Below are positions 1 to 8,489 of a stretch of DNA of 45,653 bases, one piece after another. Below the pieces are notes generated by a model. That model saw only the letters and a program-made list of their open reading frames with translations, had not been told where the DNA came from and ran no database searches. Both the position numbers and the translations under genes were made by a program. This DNA is from an uncultured Pelagibacteraceae bacterium (GTDB taxonomy: Bacteria; Pseudomonadota; Alphaproteobacteria; Pelagibacterales; Pelagibacteraceae). How positions within the stretch are numbered: position 1 is the first letter of the stretch; every line of letters starts with the position of its first letter. The stretch covers positions 1 through 45,653 of the forward strand of contig CACJZM010000006.1 of the NCBI GenBank assembly GCA_902597895.1. Direction: 5' to 3'.

Positions 1-800
1 GTTAATTCAATATATTTTTTAATATTAGAAAAATTTGAATTGAATTTTTTAAGTAAAATTAAAAGATCTTTGTTTGCCTTTAAAAATATAGAGTTGAAGC
101 CTATATCTACTACATTAAATAAAGATAATTTATAAATTTTTTTTGTATTATATTTATTTTTCTTTAGAAAATTTTTAATAGTTACGTATCTATCATAATC
201 AATATCAAGTGGCCTATATTTGGGGTTAACAACTTTAATATCACCTCTTTTGTACTTTAAGTTTTTTTCAAGTTTTACTTTATTCATTGGTATATCCCAC
301 AAAGGTGAATTGTCATATCCACTTTCCCAAGGATGAAGAATTGAAACTAAACCTGTCTTATTTGGATCTCTAAATTTTATAAACCATTCATGATATCTTT
401 TTAGATCTTGAATAATTTTAATTACTTTTGATTTTTGTTTTTTGTTAAATTTATTTTTGTCTACAATCTTTTTTAATATACTTGCCATTATTGGTGGTTG
501 GGTTATTCCTGATGAGCTAATTTTGTTACCACAATTCCATACCGAATAATTAGGATAATAATTGGTATTTTTATCATGGAAAAGAATATGTGGAACCATG
601 CCATCTTTCCATTGGCCCCTCAATAAAGTACTGATTTCATCTAAAGCAAAATTCAAATTAAAATAAGAATAACCTAATGCAATAAATGCAGAGTCCCAGT
701 TCCATTGAGCAGGATATAATTTGTTATTTGTGGGCAAGGTATAACCATTCCGTCTGTTACCTAATAAAACTTTTTTTGCTTTTTTTATATATTTGGTCAC
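1..800 (-). CDS. GH63/MGH1-like glycoside hydrolase, 3' part outside window
   Basis: Partial gene; about 266 N-terminal codons are visible and the frame stays open to the window edge. The start is a GTG at 800-798 that overlaps the TAG stop of the upstream permease gene (TAGTG), which suggests translational coupling. Visible motifs are WNWDSAF near residue 32, a Q-P-P segment near residue 88, and HPWESGYDNSPLWD near residue 140. These are typical of the (alpha/alpha)6-barrel GH63/mannosylglycerate-hydrolase-like family, where the Asp of the second block is the usual general acid. No signal peptide is seen, so it should act in the cytoplasm on an imported glycoside. The exact substrate (glucosyl- or mannosyl-glycerate, trehalose, another alpha-glycoside) cannot be read from this fragment. 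The family call is firm; the specificity is inference. Confidence 0.8.
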   Translation of the reverse strand, partial: MTKYIKKAKKVLLGNRRNGYTLPTNNKLYPAQWNWDSAFIALGYSYFNLNFALDEISTLLRGQWKDGMVPHILFHDKNTNYYPNYSVWNCGNKISSSGITQPPIMASILKKIVDKNKFNKKQKSKVIKIIQDLKRYHEWFIKFRDPNKTGLVSILHPWESGYDNSPLWDIPMNKVKLEKNLKYKRGDIKVVNPKYRPLDIDYDRYVTIKNFLKKNKYNTKKIYKLSLFNVVDIGFNSIFLKANKDLLILLKKFNSNFSNIKKYIEL

Positions 801-1993
801 TAACCCTTAACACTTCCTGCAGTTAATCCACTAACTAGATACTTTTCAAAATAAACAAATATAAATAAAACTGGCAATGTTACAATGACTGAGCCAGCCA
901 TTAAATATTGTCTTGGTGTTTCAGCATCTCCACTTAAATACTGTATTGCTCTAGACAATGTGAAAGAATTTGGATTATCTAAAAACATTAACGAGAATAA
1001 AAACTCATTCCAAGCTATCATAAATACGTAAAGTGCAACGGATGAAATTGCTGGGATACTTAATGGCAATATAATCTTAATAATAATTCCGAACCAGCTT
1101 AGTTTATCTAATATCGCTGCCTCTTCTAGCTCTTTGGGTATACTTTTAAAATATCCTTGTAGCATATAAATAGCAACTGGGAGAGTCGTTGCTGTATAAA
1201 CAATGAGTAATCCGGATATTGAATTTCTTAAACCTAGCTGACTAAAAACAGTATAAAGTGGTATTACTAAAACAATCGCTGGAAACATATATATAATTAA
1301 AATTGAAGTAGACAAAAAAGTTTTACCAAAAAAATTTAATCTGGCAATTGCGTATGCAGCAGGAATAGCAAATAATAGGGTAATAAAGACTGTTCCTAAA
1401 GATACAATGGTACTAGTTAAAATATATTTTCCAAATTTATATGATTTAAAAATTACAAAATAAGATTTAAATAAATCTTTAAGATCTTGTCCAAAATTTA
1501 TAGAGAAATCTAAAGGATTAACAAGTAAAGCTATTTGGGTTTTAAAACTTGTCACTAACATCATATAAAATGGAAATAAAATAACAAAGGAGAATAGAAC
1601 TATTCCAAACAATGTGAGAAAATCAAATATTATTGTTTGTGTAGAATGCTCATTAACAAAAAAATTATTATTATATTTTTCAATTTTAACAAAATATAAA
1701 TAAATTATTAAAAAATTTCCTATGTTATACCAAACCGGTAAAGACTGAATTAAAAATCCATCAATATATATAAAAATGGATGCAAATATTAAAAATCTAA
1801 TTATTAAATTAACTTTATTAGAAATCATTGTATTTAATAAAGTTATAAAGAATCCTATAAAAAAAATAATTTGAATATTTAAACTATTTAATTTTATACC
1901 TTGCAAAGTCGAAAGGATTTTCCAAATAGCAATTAAACTTACTAGTAGTAAAGAAGAAATAATAGAAAATATAATTATATTTTTAACTTTCAT
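800..1993 (-). CDS. MalG-type carbohydrate ABC transporter permease with extended N-terminus
   Basis: Inner-membrane permease of the binding-protein-dependent transport (MalG) family, 397 aa against a usual 270-300. The core begins near residue 120. The EAA cytoplasmic loop, which docks the ATPase, reads KELEEAAILDKLSWF. Residues 1-105 are an additional stretch with about four hydrophobic segments (roughly 5-28, 41-57, 63-83, 87-103) that normal MalG proteins lack. The gene overlaps the end of the MalF-type gene by 11 bases and its stop overlaps the GTG of the glycosidase gene. It probably forms a heterodimer with the MalF-type partner and uses the 4782-5837 ATPase. The transport role is secure from family membership; the substrate is inferred to be a glycoside from the neighbouring hydrolase. 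Confidence 0.9.
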   Translation of the reverse strand: MKVKNIIIFSIISSLLLVSLIAIWKILSTLQGIKLNSLNIQIIFFIGFFITLLNTMISNKVNLIIRFLIFASIFIYIDGFLIQSLPVWYNIGNFLIIYLYFVKIEKYNNNFFVNEHSTQTIIFDFLTLFGIVLFSFVILFPFYMMLVTSFKTQIALLVNPLDFSINFGQDLKDLFKSYFVIFKSYKFGKYILTSTIVSLGTVFITLLFAIPAAYAIARLNFFGKTFLSTSILIIYMFPAIVLVIPLYTVFSQLGLRNSISGLLIVYTATTLPVAIYMLQGYFKSIPKELEEAAILDKLSWFGIIIKIILPLSIPAISSVALYVFMIAWNEFLFSLMFLDNPNSFTLSRAIQYLSGDAETPRQYLMAGSVIVTLPVLFIFVYFEKYLVSGLTAGSVKG

Positions 1994-3242
1994 TTACCCT
2001 CTTTCCTAAAAGTTTAAAATAGAAAAACATGAATAAAAGTAAAAGAATTACAATTACAATTGAAACAGCTGATCCCATTCCAATATCAGATATTGCAAAC
2101 CCCTGTTGATATACATTTATTGGTAAAGTTCTTGTTCCTGATGCTCCCCCAGTAAGTAAAAATACATCTTCAAACTTATTGAAGTTCCAAATAAATCTAA
2201 TCATGAAGAGTATAGAGATTACGGCTGTTATTTGAGGGAGAGTTATTTTAAAGAATTTTTGGAAAGGACTAGCTCCATCGACATCCGCAGCTTCGTATAA
2301 TTCTTTTGGGATTGCTTGAAGTCTTGCAAGAATAAATAGAAAAGCTAAAGGAAAATATCTCCATATTTCAAATATTATTACAGTAGTTAGAGCAAGTCTT
2401 AATTTTAAATCAATACCCAAAATATTGATATCTATATACTTTTGACCTAACAAGTTAATTGGGGTTTCAATTATCTGATAATTTAACAATAAACTATTTA
2501 AAGTTCCACTATTTGGATCAAGAAGAAGTTCCCATGTATAAGCTAAAGCTACAACTGGAGCAACATACGGAAATAACAAAACACTTCTCATAAATGTTCT
2601 ACCATAAAATTTTTGATTAACCATTTGTGCAGTCAATATCCCAAAAACAATAGAACCTACAGTTCCAAAAAATGTATAATAAAATGTAGTAAGTAATAAA
2701 TCTAAAAATTCATTTTCAAAAATAACTTTTTTAAAATTTTTTAAAGTAAAATTAGTATTTAATAATATATTATCTGAATCCCCATCTAATTTAGGCTTTA
2801 TAGATTTAAGTTCTTTTTTATTTATTGTTGAATTATCTGTTATCTCAAAAATGATCTCAAAATTTTCTTTATACTTTGCTGGCCAAGTACCAAAATCACA
2901 TTTTATCTTGTTTTTTTTATATATACATCTTTGATCTAAATCTAATGGTTTTAAATTATTTGTGTATTTATCTTCGAATTTTACATTTCTTATTTCTTGT
3001 AATAATGAACTATTTCTTAATTTGTAAAGGAATTTTATTTTGTTATCTTCGCCAGAAATAGATTTAACAATTTTTTTTGCTCTAGGTTCTGGAATTCTTA
3101 TATCTTTTAACTCAACCTCTTTAAAACTTATCCAAATATTTGCAAATATTGGAAATAATATTATTGCAAATACTAAACAAACTGCTGGAAGAGTTAATAG
3201 ATAAGCAGTCCTCTTTTCAGTGGATGATAATTTATTTTTCAT
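1983..3242 (-). CDS. MalF-type carbohydrate ABC transporter permease with periplasmic insert
   Basis: Inner-membrane permease, 419 aa. The first membrane segment is at about residues 14-40. It is followed by a long hydrophilic stretch (about 43-165) before the second membrane segment near 181-203, analogous in position to the periplasmic P2 loop of MalF. That insert has a Cys pair (C106, C115) that could form a disulfide. The EAA loop near the C-terminus reads KELYEAADVDGASPF. The ATG lies only nine bases (all T) after the hairpin at 3252-3273, so no Shine-Dalgarno sequence is present. It pairs with the MalG-type protein encoded just downstream. The family call is strong; the insert's function (binding-protein docking, as in MalF) is inference. 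Confidence 0.9.
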   Translation of the reverse strand: MKNKLSSTEKRTAYLLTLPAVCLVFAIILFPIFANIWISFKEVELKDIRIPEPRAKKIVKSISGEDNKIKFLYKLRNSSLLQEIRNVKFEDKYTNNLKPLDLDQRCIYKKNKIKCDFGTWPAKYKENFEIIFEITDNSTINKKELKSIKPKLDGDSDNILLNTNFTLKNFKKVIFENEFLDLLLTTFYYTFFGTVGSIVFGILTAQMVNQKFYGRTFMRSVLLFPYVAPVVALAYTWELLLDPNSGTLNSLLLNYQIIETPINLLGQKYIDINILGIDLKLRLALTTVIIFEIWRYFPLAFLFILARLQAIPKELYEAADVDGASPFQKFFKITLPQITAVISILFMIRFIWNFNKFEDVFLLTGGASGTRTLPINVYQQGFAISDIGMGSAVSIVIVILLLLFMFFYFKLLGKRVNES

Positions 3243-3243
3243 A

Positions 3244-3281
3244 AAAAAAAAGCGGATAAAATATATTATCCGCTTTTTTTA
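3244..3281 (-). terminator. Hairpin between binding-protein and permease genes
   Basis: Inverted repeat GCGGATAA (3252-3259) and TTATCCGC (3266-3273), loop of six bases. The arms are extended by A-runs on one side and T-runs on the other, so the structure could terminate transcription in either direction. On the minus strand the stem is followed by nine T and then directly by the ATG of the MalF-type gene. It most likely acts as a partial terminator and 3'-end stabiliser, making binding-protein mRNA more abundant than permease mRNA. Confidence 0.8.
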
Positions 3282-3294
3282 AAAATTTAAATTA

Positions 3295-4620
3295 TTAGAA
3301 TTTAGCTAATTCAGCATTAATTTTATCAACTGCTTCATCAACAGAAATTTGATCGTCTATATATTCTCTAGCGATTCTGTTTATAAACTGAGCGTTAATA
3401 ATTTTTGATGCTCTTGATAGCTCTCCTTCTTTAACACCCCATCTACTTGCAGTATCTAATCCTGCTACTATGTTATTAATAACATCTGAAGAGTATAGAT
3501 CTGTTAAAGGAGCTTTTCTATCAACTCCAACAGGTAATTTACTCCAAGCTTTTGTAAATGCATTTGCATCACTTGAATTTCCTCTTCTCACAGGAAATTT
3601 ACCCTCAGGTGCTATAGATAAAGTGCTCGTGTAACCTTCGTCCATTGAATACATGATGAATTGTTTTGCTTCATCTGTATCTGCATCAGCAGTAATTCCA
3701 AAGTATCTAATATCTGCCCAAGCTGCTCCTTTTTTATTATTAGGACCACTAAAATTGGTAATAAAACCAGTTTTTTGAGCTAATTCATTTGATGTTGGAT
3801 CAACGTTGAAAGTCGGTGGCGCTGAGTCTCTTAATCCTGCTAATTCATCCATGATAAATGGTGACCAAATTATCATTGGTGTACGTCCTGCAAAATATAG
3901 GGCTCTCGATTGTTTCCAGTAAAGTTCTCCTGGAGGACTTGCTTTTGCTAATACTTTATAAAATTCAAGTGAATTTTTTAAAGCTTTACCTTGTTTTTTT
4001 GTTCCACCTTTTTTTACTATATTTACACCATTTGCTAAAAGCACGTGCTCTAAAACCTGACTCATAAAATTTTCGTCAGTTTTTGTAGCTGCTACAAATC
4101 CATACATATTATCACTTGATAAAGTTTGTATTGCTTTAGTGATATTCGCATAATTTGTTGGTGGCTGTAAACCAGCTGCCTCGAAAAGATCTTTTCTATA
4201 CACTACCATCTGTGTCCAACCATCAACTGGAACAGCTGCAATCTTTGATCCTTTTTTAGCCATGTTTAATGCACCAGGTGCAAATGTTTTTTTACCTAAT
4301 TCTTTTACAACATCATTATTTGCATCGACATCTAGTATTCCAGCTTCTGCCCATGGTAATACGTATTGCAAAGTATGGTAAATTACATCCGGTAGATCTC
4401 CAGCAGCTGCGGCAGCAGTTGCTCTAGTTCCTAAATCTTTTTCCTCTATTGGAATTACTTCAACTTTAATTCCTGTTTTTGCTTCAAAAGATTTGGCCAT
4501 CTCTTCTTGTTTAGCCATTCTGGCTGGCTGGACCTCTGTAGTCCAGAATTTAATATCTGCGTAAACAACACTTGAAAATAAAAATGCTATTACACTAAAT
4601 ATTGATATTATTTTTCTCAT
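3295..4620 (-). CDS. Sugar ABC transporter substrate-binding protein (family 1)
   Basis: Periplasmic binding protein, 441 aa, with a signal peptide (residues 1-21, cleavage after VVYA). The mature protein starts DIKFWTTEVQPAR and continues with a typical family-1 (MalE-like) lobe, including LPDVIYHTLQYVLPWAEAG and a central VPVDGWTQMVVYRKDLFEAAG. It delivers the sugar to the MalF/MalG-type permeases encoded after the hairpin. The gene has its own 161-bp upstream gap, so it may carry a promoter separate from the ATPase gene. Its ligand cannot be read from sequence; the downstream GH63-like hydrolase points to a glycoside rather than a free monosaccharide. Confidence 0.9.
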   Translation of the reverse strand: MRKIISIFSVIAFLFSSVVYADIKFWTTEVQPARMAKQEEMAKSFEAKTGIKVEVIPIEEKDLGTRATAAAAAGDLPDVIYHTLQYVLPWAEAGILDVDANNDVVKELGKKTFAPGALNMAKKGSKIAAVPVDGWTQMVVYRKDLFEAAGLQPPTNYANITKAIQTLSSDNMYGFVAATKTDENFMSQVLEHVLLANGVNIVKKGGTKKQGKALKNSLEFYKVLAKASPPGELYWKQSRALYFAGRTPMIIWSPFIMDELAGLRDSAPPTFNVDPTSNELAQKTGFITNFSGPNNKKGAAWADIRYFGITADADTDEAKQFIMYSMDEGYTSTLSIAPEGKFPVRRGNSSDANAFTKAWSKLPVGVDRKAPLTDLYSSDVINNIVAGLDTASRWGVKEGELSRASKIINAQFINRIAREYIDDQISVDEAVDKINAELAKF

Positions 4621-4673
4621 ATATCCCCTCTTTTTTTAGTGTCTACTCTTTTAATTCTTAATTAAATAATAAA

Positions 4674-4688
4674 TGAGAATGATTTTCA
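4674..4688. promoter_or_regulatory. Fur-box-like dyad upstream of the binding-protein gene
   Basis: TGAGAAT-g-ATTTTCA matches the 7-1-7 Fur box core (TGATAAT-n-ATTATCA) at 12 of 14 positions and is nearly palindromic. In DNA this AT-rich about one such match per window of this size is expected by chance, and a sugar operon is an unusual Fur target, so the assignment is weak. Confidence 0.2.
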
Positions 4689-4781
4689 ATAAAAGAAATC
4701 GATTAGTTCAAAGTAAATTTCTAAAGTTAGAAACATTATAAAATAACAAATAATTTTATAAATAGTCAATTTTTAGTTGTA

Positions 4782-5837
4782 TTAAGATCTTATCCTTTTA
4801 CCATTTTCATCAAAAATAAAGACATTTTTAAGAGAAAAACCGAACGATTTATTAATTTCAATTTCACTTGAAATTTTTGCACTTAATTGATGTTCATCCA
4901 CTGTCATATATATAATCTTTTCGTTTCCAAGATTTTCAATTAATTCAATTTTAGGTGAAAATTTATATTCAGAATTATCACCTAGATCAAAATTTTCTGG
5001 TCTAATGCCAATAAAATATTTTTTTTTATCAAAATTTAATTCTTTATATGATATTTCATTTCCTAATACTTTTAAGATGTTATTAGATAAAACATTTTTA
5101 GGTTCAATTTCTAAAATATTCATTTTTGGAGTTCCAATAAATTGGGCAACAAAAATATTGTCTGGATCCCTATAAATTTCATCGGGAGTACCTACTTGCT
5201 CAATATTACCTTTGTTCAAAATAACTATTCTATCAGCCAAAGTCATAGCTTCTATTTGATCGTGGGTTACATAGATCATGTTTGTTTTTATTTGTTGATG
5301 TAGTTTTGATATCTCTACTCTCATTTCAGCTCTTAAAGCTGCATCTAAATTAGACAAAGGTTCGTCAAATAAAAAAATTTTAGGATTACGAGTAATAGCT
5401 CTTCCAATTGCAACCCTTTGTCTTTGTCCTCCTGATAATTCCTTTGGTCTCCTCTCAAGAAGTTCTTCTATTTTAAGGATCTTTGCGGCATTTAAAACCT
5501 TATTTTGTATTTCTTCTTTTGATTTTTTTTCTATTTTGAGTCCAAAAGACATATTCTCATATACATTCATATGAGGATATAATGCATAAGATTGAAAAAC
5601 CATAGCGGTTTGTCTTTTAGATGGATGAAGATCGTTTATTATCTGATTATTTATTTTAATTTCTCCTTCATCTATCTTTTCTAATCCTGCTATCATTCTT
5701 AGTAAGGTTGATTTTCCACAACCAGAGGGACCTACCAATACTAAAAATTCATCTTCTTTTCCTTTTAGATTAAAATCAGTTATAATCTTATTTTTTCCAA
5801 AAGACTTATTAAGATTTGAAAACTCAATATTAGACAT
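4782..5837 (-). CDS. MalK/UgpC-type ABC transporter ATP-binding protein
   Basis: Cytoplasmic ATPase of the carbohydrate-uptake CUT1 class, 351 aa. Walker A GPSGCGKST is at residues 36-44, the Q-loop at VFQSYALYPHM (80-90), signature LSGGQ at 134-138, Walker B IFLFDEP at 154-160 and the switch His in THD at 192. The C-terminal third (about 235-351) is the OB-fold/TOBE regulatory domain usual for MalK, including GIRPENF. It energises the MalF/MalG-type permeases encoded downstream. The gene lies 34 bases after the LysE-type gene and before the binding-protein gene, an order that puts the ATPase first. All catalytic motifs are intact. Confidence 0.92.
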   Translation of the reverse strand: MSNIEFSNLNKSFGKNKIITDFNLKGKEDEFLVLVGPSGCGKSTLLRMIAGLEKIDEGEIKINNQIINDLHPSKRQTAMVFQSYALYPHMNVYENMSFGLKIEKKSKEEIQNKVLNAAKILKIEELLERRPKELSGGQRQRVAIGRAITRNPKIFLFDEPLSNLDAALRAEMRVEISKLHQQIKTNMIYVTHDQIEAMTLADRIVILNKGNIEQVGTPDEIYRDPDNIFVAQFIGTPKMNILEIEPKNVLSNNILKVLGNEISYKELNFDKKKYFIGIRPENFDLGDNSEYKFSPKIELIENLGNEKIIYMTVDEHQLSAKISSEIEINKSFGFSLKNVFIFDENGKRIRS

Positions 5838-5871
5838 AAATATTTATCTTATTAATTTACCTATGTTGATG

Positions 5872-6486
5872 TCAAACTAAATCTATAATATCTAAAAATA
5901 CATAGCTAGATAAAACAGTCATAAATATAACAATAAAAAAATTTATTGTTTTCCATGTTTTTGAATCAATCAAGTAATTAGAAAAAAACTTTGCTAAATA
6001 TCCTAAAGAGAAAAAAAACAAGAAGGATGCTAATGAAGCACCTAAACCAAAAAGAACCTTATTATTTATTACAAAGTTTTTAGAGAAATTGCCTAAAAAA
6101 AATACAGTATCTGAATAAACATGTGGATTTAGATATGTAAATCCTAAGGTCTTAATTATTGTATGTTTTAAAGATAATATATCACTACCAAAGTTAAGAT
6201 TAGATCTTTTGTAAAGTGATATTATTTTATTATAAATAAAATAAATTAAGAAAATAAATAATAATATATTAAAAATCAGCTCAACGTTTTTTGTAAAAAA
6301 TACTTTAAAGTATTCAAATAAAAATATTCCAAAAAAAATTAAGATTAGATCTGATATAGAACAAATTAAACAGACTAAAAAAATATATTGTTTTTTTAAA
6401 CCTTGCTCCATTACAAATATATTTTGAGCTCCAATAGCCAAAATTAGACTTAAACCCGTCAAAAAACCAAGTACTAAAAAGTTCAT
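5872..6486 (-). CDS. LysE/ArgO-family amino-acid exporter
   Basis: Polytopic membrane protein, 204 aa, the usual length for LysE family exporters, with about six hydrophobic segments. The N-terminus has the family hallmark GLSLILAIGAQNIFVMEQGL, and a PH-V-SDTV segment lies near residue 120 as in ArgO-type members. The start ATG overlaps the stop of the MFS gene by four bases (ATGA), so the two are translationally coupled. Known relatives export basic amino acids or other small metabolites; the substrate here is not determinable. Its place upstream of a sugar importer may be a simple operon merger rather than a functional link. Confidence 0.85.
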   Translation of the reverse strand: MNFLVLGFLTGLSLILAIGAQNIFVMEQGLKKQYIFLVCLICSISDLILIFFGIFLFEYFKVFFTKNVELIFNILLFIFLIYFIYNKIISLYKRSNLNFGSDILSLKHTIIKTLGFTYLNPHVYSDTVFFLGNFSKNFVINNKVLFGLGASLASFLFFFSLGYLAKFFSNYLIDSKTWKTINFFIVIFMTVLSSYVFLDIIDLV

Positions 6487-7652
6487 TTATTTTTTTTACT
6501 TAGAATATCTGCCCTTAATGATGTTAAAATAATTAAAATCATTAAAGGTATACATATAATGTTCATAGTCTTCCAATTTGAAAGTGCTATTAAAATTCCA
6601 GCTGACAAACTTCCTGTAGCATGGATAGAATATACAATAAAATCATTCAATCCTTGGGCTTTGAATTTTTCTTCCTCCCTATAAGTTAAAACAAGCAAAC
6701 TCGTTCCTGATATAAATAAAAAATTCCATCCCAATCCTAAAAAAATTAACGCAAACATATAATTATTAAAAGTTTGCTCAAAGAAACTAGCTATTATTGT
6801 AATGCTATAAAGAAATACTCCTGCATACATTATTTTACTATGGCCAAATTTTTTAACTAGATGACCAGTTATTAAGGAGGGCAAAAACATTGAAGCAACA
6901 TGAAATTGTATAACAATGCTTGTTTTGCTTAGACTCATATTATCCATTACATGCATACTTAAAGGGGTGGCCGTCATCAAAAACGTCATTATTGCATAAC
7001 CAAATGCTGCTGCCACTATTGCTTGTAAAAATCTTGGTTGTGAAATTAATTCAAAATAACTTCTTCCTGAGTTTGTAACATTAGATACTACTTTTGAAGT
7101 ATTCTCATAAAACATAAAGAAAATTACTGGAAAAATTGTTAAAATTGAAAGTGCAAGATAAGATCCAACATATAAATTTTCACTTACAATATCTTTGGCA
7201 TAATTTGCAATTCCTGGTCCTAAAAACGCTGATACAATTCCACCTAATAATATTATAGAAATTGCTTTGGGTACTTTATCCTTTTCTACACTTTCAGCTG
7301 CAGCAAAACGATATTGGTGTGTAAATGCCATACCAACACCAATAAAAAAATTTGCAAAGCAAAATAAATAAAAACTCTGTTGTAGTATCGCAAAGGCAGC
7401 TATTAATGAAGTTACAGAATTTCCTATAGACGCAGATATAAATCCAGCTTTTCTTCCAATCAAACTCATTACCTTAGTGGCAAATATAGCTCCTATTGCT
7501 ATACCAACAACAGATATAGACATTGGTAAAGTTGATAATGATTGCAATGGACTGATTTGAGAACCAATGATTCCACTTAAAAAAACTGTTACTGGTGCAG
7601 CTGTAAAACTAAAAATTTGACTCAAAGTTAGTATAATTAGGTTTTTATTCAT
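6483..7652 (-). CDS. MFS transporter
   Basis: Major facilitator superfamily permease, 389 aa with about 12 hydrophobic segments. The cytoplasmic loop between segments 2 and 3 reads KVMSLIGRKAGF, matching the family's G-x-x-x-D/G-R-x-G-R/K pattern, and there is a related HLVKKFGHSK loop at the start of the second half. It is the first gene of the long minus-strand run ending at position 1 and has a 138-bp upstream gap facing the divergent racemase-like gene. Relatives with this look are generic drug or metabolite exporters. No substrate can be inferred. Confidence 0.85.
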   Translation of the reverse strand: MNKNLIILTLSQIFSFTAAPVTVFLSGIIGSQISPLQSLSTLPMSISVVGIAIGAIFATKVMSLIGRKAGFISASIGNSVTSLIAAFAILQQSFYLFCFANFFIGVGMAFTHQYRFAAAESVEKDKVPKAISIILLGGIVSAFLGPGIANYAKDIVSENLYVGSYLALSILTIFPVIFFMFYENTSKVVSNVTNSGRSYFELISQPRFLQAIVAAAFGYAIMTFLMTATPLSMHVMDNMSLSKTSIVIQFHVASMFLPSLITGHLVKKFGHSKIMYAGVFLYSITIIASFFEQTFNNYMFALIFLGLGWNFLFISGTSLLVLTYREEEKFKAQGLNDFIVYSIHATGSLSAGILIALSNWKTMNIICIPLMILIILTSLRADILSKKNK

Positions 7653-7790
7653 TCACTGATCTATACTCCTTTTTATAGCCTTTGATAACTTTAATTAGGT
7701 AGATAGATACATAATAGTAATTAATCGTTGATTTTAATGTTAATAAATTGGATATATATTTTTTAACTTATTTAAATAATTTATCGATTT

Positions 7791-8489
7791 ATGATTGGAA
7801 TTTTAGGAGGAATGGGAACACAAGCAGGTTTAGATTTTTGTAATAAGCTTGCAAAATTGAATAGAGGAAAAATGGATCAAAAGTATCCTATGTTTATACT
7901 TTATAACAAATCTAACACACCTAAAAGACCAGAAAACTTAAAAAAATATACAAATGTTTTAAAAGAACTAGTAGCTGGTTGTAAAATGTTGCAAAAAAAT
8001 AAATGTAAATTTATTGTCATGCCATGTAACACAGCTCACTACTGGCACGCTGATATACAAAGAAAAATAAATGTTCCACTGATCAGTATGCCAAAAGAGG
8101 TTTATAATTACACAAGCAAAACATGTAAAAAAAATTCAAAAATTGGAATTTTATGTACAGAAGCTACTTTGAAAACGAAAATTTATAACAACTATTTTGA
8201 TAAAAATTTTCAATTGATAAGTCCTAGTAAAAATATTCAAAAAAAATCAGTAAATAAAGCAATTAAATTGGTTAAAATGGGAAAAGTTAAAGATGCTGAA
8301 AAAGCTATCAAATCTTCTGTAAACTTTTTAATAAGAAAAAAATGTAAAAAAATAATCCTTGGATGTACAGAGCTACCTATAGCGATATTTGCATACAAAT
8401 CTTTTAAGAAAGCGAAGGAGTCAAAGACTTTTATTGATCCAAACTTACTTTTAGCTGAAATTTGTATGAAAAAATATAAATCTACTTAA
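7791..8489 (+). CDS. Aspartate/glutamate racemase family protein
   Basis: Cytoplasmic enzyme, 232 aa, cofactor-independent racemase family. The N-terminus reads GILGGMGTQAGLDF. The two catalytic cysteines are both present, C79 in MPCNTAHYW and C192 in LGCTELPI. Aspartate and glutamate racemases of this family supply D-amino acids for peptidoglycan or allow use of D-amino acids; related hydantoin racemases and maleate isomerases share the fold. The GCTELP block and length fit aspartate racemase/YgeA-like proteins best. It converges with the methyltransferase gene, with the stop codons overlapping by four bases. Confidence 0.85.
   Translation: MIGILGGMGTQAGLDFCNKLAKLNRGKMDQKYPMFILYNKSNTPKRPENLKKYTNVLKELVAGCKMLQKNKCKFIVMPCNTAHYWHADIQRKINVPLISMPKEVYNYTSKTCKKNSKIGILCTEATLKTKIYNNYFDKNFQLISPSKNIQKKSVNKAIKLVKMGKVKDAEKAIKSSVNFLIRKKCKKIILGCTELPIAIFAYKSFKKAKESKTFIDPNLLLAEICMKKYKST

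Noticed and set aside
3295-4620. Family 1 binding protein as an iron-binding protein because of the Fur-like site
   Set aside because: Sequence and neighbours (MalF, MalG, MalK types and a glycosidase) fit a sugar system; no iron-binding Tyr pair is evident.
4621-4781. Small gene in the 161-base gap before the sugar-binding-protein gene
   Set aside because: No frame with a start and ribosome site of useful length; best read as a promoter region.
7653-7790. Possible riboswitch or small RNA between the MFS and racemase genes
   Set aside because: The 138 bases are AT-rich without a stable stem or a known riboswitch core.
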